A DNA stretch of 64,000 nucleotides from Owenia fusiformis (lineage: Eukaryota; Annelida; Polychaeta; Sabellida; Oweniidae), in contig CAIIXF020000012.1 in the NCBI GenBank assembly GCA_903813345.2, positions 13,438,932 through 13,502,931 on the forward strand, in the 5' to 3' direction. The notes beneath the pieces were generated by a model. It had not been told where the DNA came from and did no database searches. It saw only the letters and a list, made by a program, of their open reading frames with translations. The translations under genes and the position numbers were made by a program. Positions 1 to 12,624 of the stretch are shown piece after piece. The stretch's first letter is position 1; each line of letters begins with the position of its first letter.

Positions 1-152
1 GTATTTTTCATTACTCCATCAAGTAGGGAGATTAAATACACTAGATTTGAAGTTGATTCTATGAGGATAGATACCGGGCACATTAAGAACCAGTCCATCG
101 CATATTTAAAGGTGGTTACAATGATAAACTGGATATGGAAACAAATCCACTT

Positions 153-2901
153 ATCGAGGAACTTGGACTTGTGCAACTCATTGATGAACCGACTCGTATA
201 ACAAACATCAGCAGATCATGTATAGATTTACTCATCTCAAATAACCCTGACATCATTACAAATACTTATGTCTCTCCTCCAATTGGCAACACAGACCATT
301 GTTCAATAAACACCGAGTGCTTTCTTGGTAATCAAAAAAATCGCCCGTATTCAAGGAAAATATGGAAATATGATGAGGCAGACATTAACTTAGTTAACAA
401 TGCAATCCGTGCGGCAAATTTTGATCATTTAATAGACACTAACAACAACTTTGATGACCTTATCAAAATATTTTCTGGAAGTCTACTTGCAATTTTCACA
501 GACCTCATTCCAAACTCAGAAATTGTTGTAAAATCTACTAACAAGTCATGGTTCACAAGTGACATTAAAACATTAATTAATAAAAGAAATAAATTGCATT
601 TTAAGTATAGAAAAACTCATAATGACATGTACCTTCAAAAATATACAGATCAATGTAAACTGGTAAATGAGGCTATAAGTGAGGCAAAAGAGGCAATGGA
701 ATCAAGATTGTACCAAAAATTAACAACTCATAGATATGGAAGTAAGGGGTACTGGTCAATTATTAGTAGGCTCCTAGGCAAATCAAAAAATAGTAAAATA
801 CCCCTCCTCAACGATGCCAATGGTAATAATTACACTGATAGTTGCGACAAAGCAAATTTATTGTGACAGTTATCACATTTTATTGACAAATACCATAATA
901 ATTATAATCATGGAAATGAACCATTTATTCCAAGAACCGATATAACATTTGACCTGCTCTCTACCAATGGCAGAGAAGTCTATAACATTCTACTCGGCTT
1001 AAATATTAATAAAGCCACTGGCCCTGACATGTTGAGTAATAGAATGCTAAAAATGGCAGCACCATCACTTTCACCTATTTTATCAAAACTGCTTAACAAA
1101 ATGTTTACTTTGAATCAATATCCTCAACTATGGAAGGTCGGTCATATTGTAGCTATTCATAAAAACAAAGATAAAACAGATGTGAAAAATTATCGCCCAA
1201 TAACACTCCTGTCTTGTATTTCTAAAGTCGCAGAGCGCATTATTTTTAAAAGACTCTTTGATCATCTCATTTCTAACAATTTATTTTACAATCTTCAAAG
1301 TGGTTTCCTGCCAGGACATAGCACACAGGCACAACTTCTAAGTATTATTGACCACATAACAAATGAAATTGAAAATGGGGCTAATGTAAGAGGGATATAT
1401 CTTGATATTTCGGCTGCATTTGATTCAATGCCCCATGGGCTACTATTAGGAAAATTGAAAATGTTTGGTTTTGGTCCGAATATCCTGGAATTGATGAAAT
1501 CATATTTACTACACAGACAAGTGAAGGTGGTATTAGATGGTCATGAGTCAAACTTATCTGAAAAGGGTTATATCAATTCCGGAGTTCCTCAAGGCTCAAT
1601 CCTGGGGCCCCTCTTATTTTTGATCTATATCAATGATTTACCTGACAATTTGAATTCAAAATGTTTCATCTACGCAGATGATACCTCAATTTACCAGTCA
1701 TTCACAGCTGAAACAGCAACTGAAATGAACAATGCCCTACAGGAGGATCTCAACCATATTTTTCAATGGTCTGAAGTATGGAAATTAAATTTTAAAGCTT
1801 CTAAAAGCAAAGATTTGACCTTTTGCAATCCAAAGAAACGTGAAATTTTGACCATAGATCTTTCTCTCGGAAACGACATTATACCAAGAGTAAACAGCCA
1901 TAAGCACTTAGGCTTAATCCTAGACAGAAATCTCACTTTTGACCTTCACATAACTGAACTTGGTGCAAGAATAGACAAACTTTTAAATCCACTGAAAGCG
2001 CTCTGTCAGAAAATAAATGGAAAACATCTCGAAACAATCTTTAAATCTTTTATCCTGCCACTTTTTGACTATGGTGATATTTTATATGGGTGTGCAAACA
2101 CAACAAAATTACAGTTATTAGATCGACTTTACTATAAAGCCGCTTGCATTTGTTCAGGTACTCTACATGGGACTTCGACATTTAAAGTGTTGAATAATTT
2201 AAATTGGCCAACATTAACAAAGAGGCGTCAATATCACAGAAGCATTTTCATGTATAGGGCACATAATAATATGCAGCCCTCTTATGTTCTTAACATATTT
2301 GAGCCTCTCAAAAGAAACCATGCTTATGGTCTAAGAAATCAACTGAGCTACACAATTCCTAATAAATCCTCATTTTCTAATAGATCTTGCATATCAAAAA
2401 CACTGACTGAATGGAATAAGCTTTCACCTGAAATAAGAAATTTACCTACCCTTAGTATATTCAAATCCAGACTTAAAATAGATCTATTCAATGACGATGT
2501 TACAAATTCATCAGATCTCTCCGTTTCAAGAAAACAAGAAATAATTTTCAATAGAGTGCGCTGTGATCTCATTTACGCTCACCTTTACGCTCACAATTTC
2601 ACTAAATTATATATATAATTATATAATTATATATATTAATATAAACTCCCCCATTTGCCAGTGTGGAATGGATGGTGAAACAACCAATCACGTAATTTTT
2701 CACTGTAATCTAAGATCAACATTTTGGACAGAATTTGAAAATGAATTAAAAAATATGAACATAGAATATTCTACTAAATATAGATCACAACGAGACAAAC
2801 TCTCCCTTATCCTCAATGGCGATAAAAGGCTACCTAAAGCTGTAAACTTAAATATCCTCAAATGTAGTGCCATCTTTTTTGAACGATGTAAAAATGTCTA
2901 G
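153..2901 (+). pseudogene. Endonuclease/reverse transcriptase ORF of the retrotransposon, broken
   Basis: One reading frame runs from the 5' junction. The first 235 or so codons carry the end of an APE-type endonuclease (SCIDLLISN, then GNTDHCSI). A single in-frame TGA at 864-866 interrupts it, and the same frame stays open through 867-2618. Reverse transcriptase landmarks follow: KATGPD near 1015, a DISAAFDSM block near 1405, SGVPQGSILGPLLF near 1580 and the catalytic YADD near 1672. Near 2600 an AT-rich expansion with TA repeats shifts the frame. The C-terminal zinc-knuckle-like segment (CQCG, then HVIFHC) continues in another frame to 2901. The apparent start Met at 135 belongs to flanking DNA. 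With 5' truncation, one nonsense codon and one frameshift, this copy cannot make an active protein. Confidence 0.92.
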
Positions 2902-3089
2902 GTCACCCCCACCACTGTAACCCTCCACAAATACAACCCCTATTTTAATAATTGATTGAATACTGTTAATTGATTTTCATCATATAACGTGGCTGATAAT
3001 GCTGATGCCCAGCCACAAGCACATGTGCACTTGTTTACTGTATTCTTTGTATAAATATATAAATAAATAAATAAAAAAAAAAATAAAAA
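153..3089 (+). mobile_element. 5'-truncated non-LTR retrotransposon (Jockey/CR1-like) with target-site duplication
   Basis: The element starts in the middle of an endonuclease domain and ends in an A-rich (AAAT)n/poly-A tail at about 3055-3089. A 10-bp direct repeat, AAATCCACTT, flanks it at 143-152 and 3090-3099. The same sequence occurs once, uninterrupted, at 4516-4525 in the second copy of a tandem duplication, so the empty site is visible. The 2947-bp difference between the two copies equals the element plus one target-site copy. 5' truncation, A-rich tail and a short duplication fit target-primed reverse transcription. The exact clade is uncertain without a phylogeny. Confidence 0.93.
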
Positions 3090-3922
3090 AAATCCACTTT
3101 CACTTTCAGTTTAATCTGACCGATAGATTACCATATTCACTTTCAATAGCGCCCAGTAATGCCGTATCATTGTCAGTCTTATTTTGAAATTCAACGTCTT
3201 CCTGTTTCGACTTTCCATACCCCATCAAATGTTAGGTTAATCAAATCACACCACCTTCGTAACTGCATGTACTTGTGTACATTGAAATCTCAGGACGATT
3301 GAAAATAAGATTTATAGTGGTTATTTAGATAAAATTCAGAATTAATAGCAGTGCTTTGAGAATAATGAATATTCCTTCCTTTATTTTAACAGTCAAAATT
3401 AGGTGAACACAAAATTAACTCGACAAAATAATGGCGGGACAGAAATTTTTTTGGCCAGAGTGTCTTTAATGTCTCTGGACAAATTTGGCTACAGCGAAAA
3501 AATCCTTATTTGCCAGACTGAACAAGACAAAGATGATCAAAATAAAAAAAAACACTGAACATATTAAGCTTCTCTGGAGGATATTCAACATACAAATAGA
3601 AATGAAAGGCCTAAATAAAAACTAAATAAACCCCTTTGGCCATACCGCTTGTTTCGATAATTTTCACACATGCGAAGAGTCATTTTGCACAAATGTCATG
3701 TTTTAAACTCAAATGAAAATAAGAAAAATAAGGAAAAAAAATTAAAACAGTTGTATGAAAACAAAAGAGGAACAAACAGACTCACACATGGAATGAACAC
3801 AGTTCTGCATGTTTTAATATACAAACAAGGCACAGGACGTGAACGAGATCACACCATCAAATAGGCAGACACTATGAACCAGGAAAACTGTTCTCCTATT
3901 ATGTTTACAAATTTCAAGAACA

Positions 3923-6045
3923 AGAAAACAAGATGGCCACCACAAAGTTAATCAGCTCTAGTACTTGATATCCTCTATCATTTGTGTAAATTTGAAGGAA
4001 ATCCGATGAGCGGATTTTCTGAAATGGCGATGACAAGATTTTTCGAAAAATCTTCAAAATGGCTGCCAGAAAACAAGATGGCTGCCCAAAAGTTAATCAG
4101 CTCTAGTACTTGATATCCTCTATCATTTGTGTAAATTTGAAGGAAATCCAATGAGCGGTTTTGTTGAAATGGCGATGACAAGATTTTTCGATAAACCTTC
4201 AAAATGGCCACCAGAAAACAAGATGGCCGCTTAAAAGTTAATCAGCTCTAGTACTTGATATCCTCTATCATTTGTGTAAATTTGAAGAAAATCCAATGAG
4301 TGGTTTTTCTGAAATGGCGATGACAAGATTTTTCGAAAAATCTTCAAAATGGCCACCAGAAAACAAGATGGCCGCCCAAAAGTTAATCAGCTCTAGTAGG
4401 GAGATTAAATACACTAGATTTGAAGTTGATCCTATGAGGATAGATACCGGGCACATTAAGAACCAGTCCATCGCATATTTAAAGGTGGTTACAATGATAA
4501 ACTGGATATGGAAACAAATCCACTTTCACTTTCAGTTTAATCTGATCGATAGATTACCATATTCACTTTCAATAGCGCCCAGTAATGCCGTATCGTTGTC
4601 AGTCTTATTTTGAAATTCAACGTCTTCCTGTTTCGACTTTCCATACCCCATCAAATGTTAGGTTAATCAAATAACACCACCTTCGTAACTGCATGTACTT
4701 GTGTACATTGAAATCTCAGGACGATTGAAAATAAGATTTATAGTGGTTATTTAGATAAAATTCAGAATTAATAGCAGTGCTTTGAGAATAATGAATATTC
4801 CTTCCTTTATTTTAACAGTCAAAATTAGGTGAACACAAAATTAACTCGACAAAATAATGGCGGGACAGAAATTTTTTTGGCCAGAGTGTCTTTAATGTCT
4901 CTGGACAAATTTGGCTACAGGGAAAAAATCCTTATTTGCCAGACTGAACAAGACAAAGATGATCAAAATAAAAAAAAACACTGAGCATATTAAGCTTCTC
5001 TGGAGGATATTCAACATACAAATAGAAATGAAAGGCCTAAATAAAAACTAAATAAACCCCTTTGGCCATACCGCTTGTTTCGATAATTTTCACACATGCG
5101 AAGAGTCATTTTGCACAAATGTCATGTTTTAAACTCAAATGAAAATAAGAAAAATAAGGAAAAAAAATTAAAACAGTTGTATGAAAACAAAAGAGGAACA
5201 AACAGACTCACACATGGAATGAACACAGTTCTGCATGTTTTAATATACAAACAAGGCACAGGACGTGAACGAGATCACACTATCAAATAGGCAGACACTA
5301 TGAACCAGGAAAACTGTTCTCCTATTATGTTTACAAATTTCAAGAACAAGAAAACAAGATGGCCACCACAAAGTTAATCAGCTCTAGTACTTGATATCCT
5401 CTATCATTTGTGTAAATTTGAAGGAAATCCGATGAGCGGATTTTCTGAAATGGCGATGACAAGATTTTTCGAAAAATCTTCAAAATGGCTGCCAGAAAAC
5501 AAGATGGCTGCCCAAAAGTTAATCAGCTCTAGTACTTGATATCCTCTATCATTTGTGTAAATTTGAAGGAAATCCAATGAGCGGTTTTCTTGAAATGGCG
5601 ATGACAAGATTTTTCGATAAACCTTCAAAATGGCCACCAGAAAACAAGATGGCCACTTAAAAGTTAATCAGCTCTAGTACTTGCTATCCTCTATCATTTG
5701 TGTAAATTTGAAGAAAATCCAATGAGTGGTTTTTCTGAAATGGCGATGACAAGATTTTTCGAAAAATCTTCAAAATGGCCACCAGAAAACAAGATGGCCG
5801 CCCAAAAGTTAATCAGCTCTAGTACTTGATATCCTCTGTCATTTGTGTAAATTTGAAGAAAATCCAATGAGCGGTTTTCCTGAAATGGCGATGACAAGAT
5901 TTTTCGAAAAACCTTCAAAATGGCCGCCAGAAAACAAGATGGCCACCCAAAAGTTAATCAACTCTAGTACTTCATATGCTCTATCATCTCTGCGAATTTG
6001 GAGAAAATCTGATGAGCAGTTTTCCTTAAACGGCGATGACAAAAA
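3923..6045. repeat. 145-bp minisatellite blocks (3923-4395 and 5349-6045)
   Basis: The GTACTTGATATCCTC landmark recurs at 3961, 4106 and 4251, and again at 5387, 5532, 5677, 5822 and 5967, always 145 bp apart. Units contain paired AAAATGGC/GCCAT-rich motifs. Long open frames on both strands are by-products of the repeat and are not treated as genes. Confidence 0.93.
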
Positions 6046-6046
6046 G

Positions 6047-6100
6047 CGGGACGATCACGACCACGATCACGACCACGATCACGACCACGACCACGACTAG
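6047..6100. repeat. GACCAC/GATCAC microsatellite
   Basis: A 6/12-bp repeat of GACCAC and GATCAC ends the 145-bp array. It gives a His-Asp run in one frame, which is a repeat artefact. Confidence 0.9.
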
Positions 6101-6126
6101 TATGACAACTATATCCCACCGATGGT

Positions 6127-6790
6127 GTGATAAAAAACAGTCCAGTTAATTATATACAATATACGTGAACGTACCCTGCGTGCAGAGTCTAGTTATAAAC
6201 TACCCTCTGCCTAGTATATACCACATATATGTATATTACAGTTTAGCAGCCCCACCCCAAAGATTGGTGCCTGTGACAGCTCGTGTAATTAATCATTTCA
6301 ATTCTATTATGCTGAACCTTTCTCAACCAATCAGCAAAGTGGAAGGAATGCTTGCTAAATATGTGCTCATTAACTATGCTGTGATGTCATAGGAAATTAC
6401 CATATAGATAGTCGTCTGTATTTCGACGAAGAACTCTGATTGGCTCGGTGAGATTAGAGATTTATTGTAAATTGAAAGAGTGAAGACGAAGCTCTTTTTT
6501 AAGAAGAGAAGGAGGAGTTCCGAATGATATTTCTAACTGACTTTTTAGACATAAACACAATAAGACATGAACTTTTGAAATATTTATGTCCAAATTCTAG
6601 AAGTAAAAATGTGATCAAACAATTAGAGATTCAGAATTGCTTATCATTTTTAAAAGTCATAAATTAAACCATTCATTGCTTAGTATCCTAACAATTGTTT
6701 TTGCAATAACTTAAATGCTGGGATATCTATCAGATACTTCAACTATCCTTAGTGACTGTTTTTTAAGATTTTAAATCAAATTGTGAAAAT
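6127..6790. repeat. Cassette-flank repeat, copy 1 (upstream edge of the glycosyltransferase-like array)
   Basis: This block starts at AAACAGTCCAGTTAATTA and includes CTCTGATTGGCTCGG and TTTTTAGACATAAACAC. It ends near CATTCATTGCTTAG and recurs at 9580-10330, 14709-15200 and 18110-18980. It is the spacer duplicated together with each gene. A 20-bp G-rich direct repeat (GATAAGGAGGGGTGGGG) lies at the end, near 6800-6850. Confidence 0.8.
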
Positions 6791-6889
6791 TTAGAAGTTC
6801 TGATAAGGAGGGGTGGGGATGATAAGGAGGGGTGGGGGTGATAAGGAGTCAGAAAGCAGAGGGATACCCCCTCCCCCCATCCAGGAATT

Positions 6890-7726
6890 GAGCTACCAAA
6901 CTTGAGACTTCTGGTCTTTGCAAGGATACTTACAGCTAGATCGTATTTCCATTAGATAAAACTCATGAGCTCAATAAAGTTGTCATAATGGATCTGTATT
7001 CATAAGATTTCAGCCCCATTGTGGTTAACTACACCTTCTCCATCCATGCTCTTCCTGGGGGATGCTATTAGCATCAGAATGGTCATGCACCAATTCTGCT
7101 TCACATAATCCCCTATACCATTCAATAGTTCAATTATCAAAATTAACAAGTTTTAATTGAACAGGTCCTTTTATTGTTAATTTGTCAACCTAATTTTGAT
7201 AGAGGTACATACACGTGTATTTTAATATCCTGTCTATTTAGATGTATCACTGATTTCATTCGGGCACTCACCACATATTTCTGTTTACAAACTATCAATA
7301 AACTAGAAAGGAACTGATAGAAAGCTGTGACCACTAATATCCTGTCATTTGAGATATATTACTATTTTCATTCTCATACTCAACACATCTTTCTGTATCA
7401 ACATGGTGCATAGGAACTGTGGCCTCTCGCAATGATTTTCATTGAAAATTTCAATTTTCAACTGGAGAGTGAAAATTCGTGACAAATTGTATAAACTTTG
7501 GATTAGAGCATTTTGTCAAATCTTTACTTAAATATTTTCTCCACCTTAATATTATTGCAGAATTATTATATACATTTCTGATGAAATGTCGACATTTTGA
7601 ATAAAATTCTCCCTAAACTTTTTAACTTTACACTAAACAGCAAGAAATATGAGTTGACTGACAGTTGTGGTTTGCCTAAATTAATCAAAAATTATCTCTA
7701 TAACATGCCAATGCTATTGAAATACA
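6890..7726. other. No gene seen; short tandem duplication at about 7221-7415
   Basis: Two diverged copies of a roughly 110-bp stretch (AATATCCTGTC...ACATATTTCTGT and AATATCCTGTC...ACATCTTTCTGT) lie here. I see no coding signal or recognisable RNA. Confidence 0.5.
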
Positions 7727-8165
7727 CGATACATCATTTAATTTCCTTCCACCCTATCATATTTCATGACCATCACACTGATATTTACAATGTTACAACA
7801 CTTTGAACAACATGCTTCAGGTTTGGCCATCATCAGGTTGTAGCGAACCTGCACAGTTGTCCGAGCTGGCACAATAAAACCTAATGCATTCCTCGGCAGG
7901 TGTAGCCTGTATGACACGAATTATCTCACTTTTAAGGTCTGCAATTGTCCTGAGGTCATTCTCATACACTCTTAATCTTTCCTGCATCCACAAAGGTAGA
8001 AGTCTGCTGCAACAATGTGACTATCAAATTGGTGGTCATAAATTATAGTAGGCTGGTAAGAAATTGAATGATGTACACATGTGTAAAATATTAGGGAGTT
8101 ATTTCCTAAAATGACAGAGGTATGAGGAAAATAGTGTAAGGGTTTCCAGTTTTTATACCACCCTG
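7727..8165. mobile_element. Mariner-like element, left end missing, right terminus retained
   Basis: The stretch is homologous to the complete element at 10717-11290 and ends in ACCCTG followed by TA, as a mariner right end should. The left inverted repeat is absent. On the minus strand it retains a C-terminal transposase-like remnant, open only in pieces. The first glycosyltransferase-like gene starts 79 bp downstream. Confidence 0.8.
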
Positions 8166-8244
8166 TACAATACAACATATAGTTCAGCATCTGATTTATG
8201 TATTTAAAGGAGATAGCTTACAGAACCACAAGTAAATACAAAAA

Positions 8245-9192
8245 ATGATCATGCAATTCATAAAATGTCTAAAGAGCTATAAGAAAATAATAATGTATTC
8301 AATCATAATTATATTATTTGTTCTGGTTTTGACACGCTACAATGGTTCTCCGATAGATGATTTTCCAGTTGATGAGATATCAACTTTAAAAACAAAATTC
8401 ATGATTTCAGATGTCAAAATTGTAACGGCTGCAGATTGTCGATATTTTTCCGGACTGATTGAATTTGTTGCTTCTATCCATTACTGGGAACCAAACATGA
8501 CTGTTATAGTCTACGATCTTGGATTACAACCAGAACAAAAGAAAGAAGCTGAAAGTTGGTGCAACGTTCAGATTAATGCCTTGCCTGTTAACACACCTGA
8601 CCATATAAAAAAGGAAAGTAGGAAACGATTTTCATGGAAAGCGCTAGTTCTTCAAGACGCTGTCATGAAATATGGTGCTATATTTTATAGTGACGCTGGA
8701 TCTGTAATACGTGCCCCCTTGGAACCGATAAAGAAACTGATTATTGCTGATGGTCATTTTTTCGTTCAGGGTCAGGATGAGGACACAACAACACTATTGC
8801 ACAAAGGAATGTATGCATATTTTGGAGTAAATGTGACACAACTGAAAGGAAAACCTAGCTTTGCAGGGAGCGTCCATGGATACGTACGTGGCGGCCTTGC
8901 TGAAAAACACATACTACGCCCTCTGGTGAAATGTTCTATTTCCCCAGAATGCATCACTCCAATAGGATCCTCTCTTAGGAACCATAGATTTGACCAATCA
9001 GCACTCTCGATAATAATCTACACATCGGGAATAAAGATTCAGCCTCACACTGAATTGTTGATTACTTCACTGAACCAACTGAGCGAAAATCCATTTTTAC
9101 CGAGTTCCAGAATCATTTGGACATCTCGTCAAGCGAGCTACAGTTATAGCAATCAAATTTGCACCAAAAAAACATATTTGGATAAAAAATAA
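8245..9192 (+). CDS. Type II membrane DUF1647-like putative glycosyltransferase, copy 1
   Basis: Single-exon ORF of 315 residues. A short cytoplasmic segment with KCLKSYKK precedes a hydrophobic anchor at about residues 16-30, giving a Golgi-type type II topology. The luminal part starts with DVKIVTAAD (56-64), followed by EPNMTVIVYDLGL (82-94; NMT is a possible N-glycosylation site). Next come WKALVLQDAV (131-140) and YGAIFYSDAGS (143-153), where D150 may be the nucleotide-sugar/metal residue. The order VTAA, VYDLGL, WK, D-x-x-S resembles the DUF1647 family of invertebrate proteins, which have a glycosyltransferase-like fold but no defined reaction that I can name. The ATG in AAAAATGATC is kept because copies 3 and 4 align from the same point. 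An AATAAA lies at 9262. Family assignment is by motif recall only. Confidence 0.72.
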   Translation: MIMQFIKCLKSYKKIIMYSIIIILFVLVLTRYNGSPIDDFPVDEISTLKTKFMISDVKIVTAADCRYFSGLIEFVASIHYWEPNMTVIVYDLGLQPEQKKEAESWCNVQINALPVNTPDHIKKESRKRFSWKALVLQDAVMKYGAIFYSDAGSVIRAPLEPIKKLIIADGHFFVQGQDEDTTTLLHKGMYAYFGVNVTQLKGKPSFAGSVHGYVRGGLAEKHILRPLVKCSISPECITPIGSSLRNHRFDQSALSIIIYTSGIKIQPHTELLITSLNQLSENPFLPSSRIIWTSRQASYSYSNQICTKKTYLDKK

Positions 9193-9261
9193 TATACTCA
9201 GATAAGAATTAATGTTTCTTTTGGAGGACTAACAAAATACCAAGATGTAAGTGATTTAAAT

Positions 9262-9267
9262 AATAAA
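9262..9267 (+). promoter_or_regulatory. Candidate polyadenylation signal for copy 1
   Basis: AATAAA lies 70 bp after the stop codon, inside 3' sequence shared with the paralogues. Confidence 0.5.
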
Positions 9268-9309
9268 AACAATATTAAACATAGACTTGACTATTCTGGC
9301 ATATAACAA

Positions 9310-10330
9310 GACAAATATGATTAAAGTTAAAAAATACTGAACATATTAAGCTTCTCTGGAGGATACTGCATACAAATATAAATGAAGGGCCTAAATAAAA
9401 ACTTAATAAACCCCTTTGGCCATATTTTCACACATGCAAAGAGTTATTTTGCACAAATGTCATGTTTTAAACTCAAATGAAAATAAGAAAAAAATTTAAA
9501 ACAATTGTATGAAAACAAAAGAGAAACAAACAGATTCAACATGAAATGAACACAGCTCTGCCTGTTTTAATATACAAAAAACAGTCCAGTTAATTATATA
9601 CAATATACATGTACATTTAAAACTACCCTCTGCCTAGTATATACTACATATATGTATATTACAGTTTAGCAGCCCCATCCCAAAGTTTGGAGCCTGTGAC
9701 AGCTCGTGTAATTAATCATTTCAATTCTATCATGCTGACCCTTTCTCAACCAATCAGCAAAGTGGAAGGAATGCTTGCTAAATACGTGCTCATTAACTAT
9801 GCGGTGATGTCATAGGAAATGACCATATATATAGCCGTCTGTATTTTGACGACGAACTCTGATTGGCTCGGTGAGATTAGAGATTTATTGTAAATTGAAA
9901 GAGTGAAGACGAAGCACTTTTTTAAGAATTTTTAAGAAGTGAAGTTGAACGAATGCAAAGGGTAATGTGAACGTGGATAAAATTAAAGAAACAGTTTTGA
10001 TAACGTACCCACACCCCTCCCCACAATCCAAGGAGTTCCGAATGAGATTTCTAACTGACTTTTTAGACATGAACACAATAAGGCATGAACTTGAAATATT
10101 TATGACCAAATTCTAGAAGTAAAAATGTGAGCAAACAATTAGAGATTCAGGATTGCTTATCATTGCTAAAAGTCATAAATTAAACCATTCATTGCTAAGA
10201 AGCCTAACAATTGTTTTTGCAATAACTTAAATGCTGGGATATCTATCAGATACTTCAACTATCCTTAGTGACTGTTTTTTTAAGATTTTAAATCAAATTG
10301 TGAAAATATAGAAGTTCTGATAAAATTATC
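9310..10330. repeat. Cassette-flank repeat, copy 2
   Basis: Directly 3' of gene copy 1. It holds the CTTCTCTGGAGGATA block also present at 3570, 5000 and 14480, then the AAACAGTCCAGTTAATTA to TTTTAAGATTTTAAATCA block shared with 6127-6790. This shows the duplicated unit is gene plus spacer. Confidence 0.82.
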
Positions 10331-10716
10331 TATTTTTACCTAACAGATCAAAGCAATAATACACCCCCCCTTGTAGGTACTTGATTCATCCATACTCATT
10401 TCATTCACATATCCATCCATTACATACTTTAAATGGAAAAACTGCAAAAAGTAACTAAACCAGCAAGTTCTTTATTATCGCCTACTGGATTTTTTACGTT
10501 ACGTTCCATACCCCTATATCAAGGACGTTTTAAGACAATATGTTACTCTCCAATGCAAATAAATATGCTTTTATTGAGAATTCAGAATGTGCGATATGGG
10601 ATACGTATGGAACTTCTTGCAATAATGTCATTATGAGGGTGATTTCTAATACAGTTAGAATTAAATGTATGAGCTCCATTGACTCCCATACAAATACAAA
10701 TGCTAGTTTTGTAATA

Positions 10717-11290
10717 CAGGGTGGTTAAAAAATGGAAACCCTCCATTTTCCTCATATCTTTGTCATTTTTGAAATTATTCCCTGAAATTTGACACATTTG
10801 TACATTATTCAATTTCCTTCCACCCCATCATATTTCATGACCATCAGACTGATAGTTGCAATGTTACCACACTTTGACCAACATGCTTCAGGTTTGGCCA
10901 TCATCTTGTTGTAGGGAAACCTGCACAGATGTCAATGACCCAAATGGATTTCTCAACAGGTATGGCCTGAATGGCACGGATGATCTCACTTTTGAGGTCT
11001 GCAATTGTCCTGAGGTCATTCTCATACACTTTAAATCTTTGCTGTATCCTCACAGGCAGATGTCGTGTAGGGACATTTTGGATGATGAGGTTTGCTTACA
11101 ACCACAATAGTGGCCACTGGAGTATTTAAAGTGCTGTAACATTGTGACTATCAGCTTGATGGTCATAAAATATAGTAGGTTGGTACGAAATTGAATGATG
11201 TGCAAATGTGTAAAATATCAGGGAGTTATTTGCTAAAATGATAACAATGAGAGGAAAACAGCATAAGGGTTTCCATTTTTTACTACCCTG
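10717..11290. mobile_element. Mariner-like element with about 105-bp terminal inverted repeats and TA target site
   Basis: The left end CAGGGTGGTTAAAAAATGG and the right end CCATTTTTTACTACCCTG are inverted. The match continues through the CCTCATA/TGAGAGG and CATTCAATTTC regions for about 105 bp. TA dinucleotides flank both ends (10715-10716, 11291-11292). The interior, read on the minus strand, resembles the C-terminal end of a Tc1/mariner transposase (ENDLRTIADLKSEI type motif) without an intact ORF. At 574 bp it is internally deleted and non-autonomous. It sits 67 bp upstream of gene copy 2. Confidence 0.85.
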
Positions 11291-11357
11291 TACAATACAA
11301 TATTGTTCGGCATCTGATTAAAGAGATAGCTTACATAACCACGAGAATATCCAAATA

Positions 11358-11765
11358 ATGATCACAATAAAAAAGAAAATAATAATGTTTGCGATCATAA
11401 TTATAACAGTTGTTCTTGTTTTGACATGCTACAATGGTGCTAGAACAGATGATATTCCAATAGATAAGATATCGACTTTAAAAACAAAATTCATGGTATC
11501 AGATGTCAAAATTGTAACGGCTGCAAATAGTGTATATTTTTCCGGACTCATTGAATTTGTTGCTTCTATTCATTACTGGGAACCAAACATGACTGTTATA
11601 GTCTGAGATCTTGGATTACAACCAGAACAAAAGAAAGAAGCTGAAGGTTGGTGTAACGTTCAGATTAATGCCCTGCCTGTTAACACACCTGATCATATAA
11701 GGTAGGAAAGTAGAAAACGATATTCATGGAAAGCGCTGGTACTACAAGACGCTGTCACAAAATAT
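11358..11765 (+). pseudogene. DUF1647-like glycosyltransferase, copy 2, truncated pseudogene
   Basis: Collinear with copies 1, 3 and 4 from the ATG, with a small deletion near the N-terminus (MITIKKKIIM replaces the longer lead). A TGA at 11604-11606 replaces the Tyr of VYDLGL. A second stop follows where the paralogues read HIRKES. Homology ends abruptly at about 11765, before the DAGS motif, and joins spacer sequence (TCATTGCTTAGAAGCC) normally found 3' of the genes. Two stops plus loss of the C-terminal half make it non-functional. Confidence 0.9.
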
Positions 11766-12624
11766 TCATTGCTTAGAAGCCTACAGTTATCTTTACAATA
11801 AATAAATGCTGGCATATATCTTTCACTATCCTTAATTGTTTTTAAGATTTTAAATCAAATTGTGAAAATTCAATGTTCTGATAAAATGCTCCATTTAGTT
11901 AACCAATCAAAACACTAATACACTCCCCCATGGAGGTATAGATAGTTACTTGATTCATCCATACTCATTTCTTTCATATATCCATCCATCACATACTTTA
12001 CAAACATAGCAAAAATCATACAAGGCATTAACATGTAAAATGTCACCACCCACCATTTGTTACAGACACCTGACACCAACTACCTTAACCCAAACACCAA
12101 CCACAGAACACCAAACACAGAACAGTGGCCACAAAAAAGTTGGGATTACTGGTATAACTGGTGGTGACATGATAAACTGTTAAACTTTTTATTCACTCTT
12201 CTGCAACTTTATCCAGAAGTTTATCACAAATAAATCTATATGTCTAAAGTTTGCATGTTGACATGATCTAAGAGTGGATACACTTGCGTGTACATTGCAT
12301 GTCTCTTACAAATAACACTTAAATCCACTCTTAAAGACTTCACGCTGTGAACGTTAGGGTCTTTAAAAGTTCCGGTAGATGTCTATGGCAACTTAGTTGA
12401 ACCATTGACTCCATACTCCTTTGACCACACAGCATACAACAAGCACTACATCCCATTTTTTAAAGGTTTATTTTTGTTTAGACATTTTGTGAACAATTAT
12501 TTAATTCAATAGACAGCAAAAGAGGGAGGAGATCAAGTCGAGCCTTTAAATTTTAAACATACAGTAACTGTTACCTTCTTTGTTATTTTAAGTCCCCTCA
12601 AGCCCTTCAAATCACTGGAATAAA
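11766..12624. repeat. Cassette spacer, copy with CACCAACCACAGAACAC minisatellite
   Basis: The first part matches 18768-18990. The CCAAACACCAACCACAGAAC repeat at about 12066-12125 recurs at 15287-15347 and 19094-19195. The part from 12185 to 12560 recurs at 19730-20110. Within it ATCTAAGAGTGGAT and ATCCACTCTTAAAG form an inverted pair. Confidence 0.8.

Larger units (their letters stand above)
23..5821. repeat. 1426-bp tandem duplication, copy A (23-4395, interrupted) and copy B (4396-5821)
   Basis: Copy A, once the 2947-bp retrotransposon insertion is subtracted, is exactly 1426 bp long. Corresponding landmarks are offset by 1426 bp throughout (3670 to 5096, 3961 to 5387, 3099 to 4525). The copies differ by scattered substitutions only. 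Each holds a stretch (3554-3825, 4980-5250) also found 3' of the glycosyltransferase-like genes, then a block of 145-bp units. Confidence 0.92.

Noticed and set aside
3978-6042. Repeated minus-strand ORFs with ELINFWAAILFSG
   Set aside because: They follow the 145-bp minisatellite exactly and have no independent support.
5843-6100. ORF ending in a His-Asp run
   Set aside because: Minisatellite running into a GACCAC/GATCAC microsatellite.
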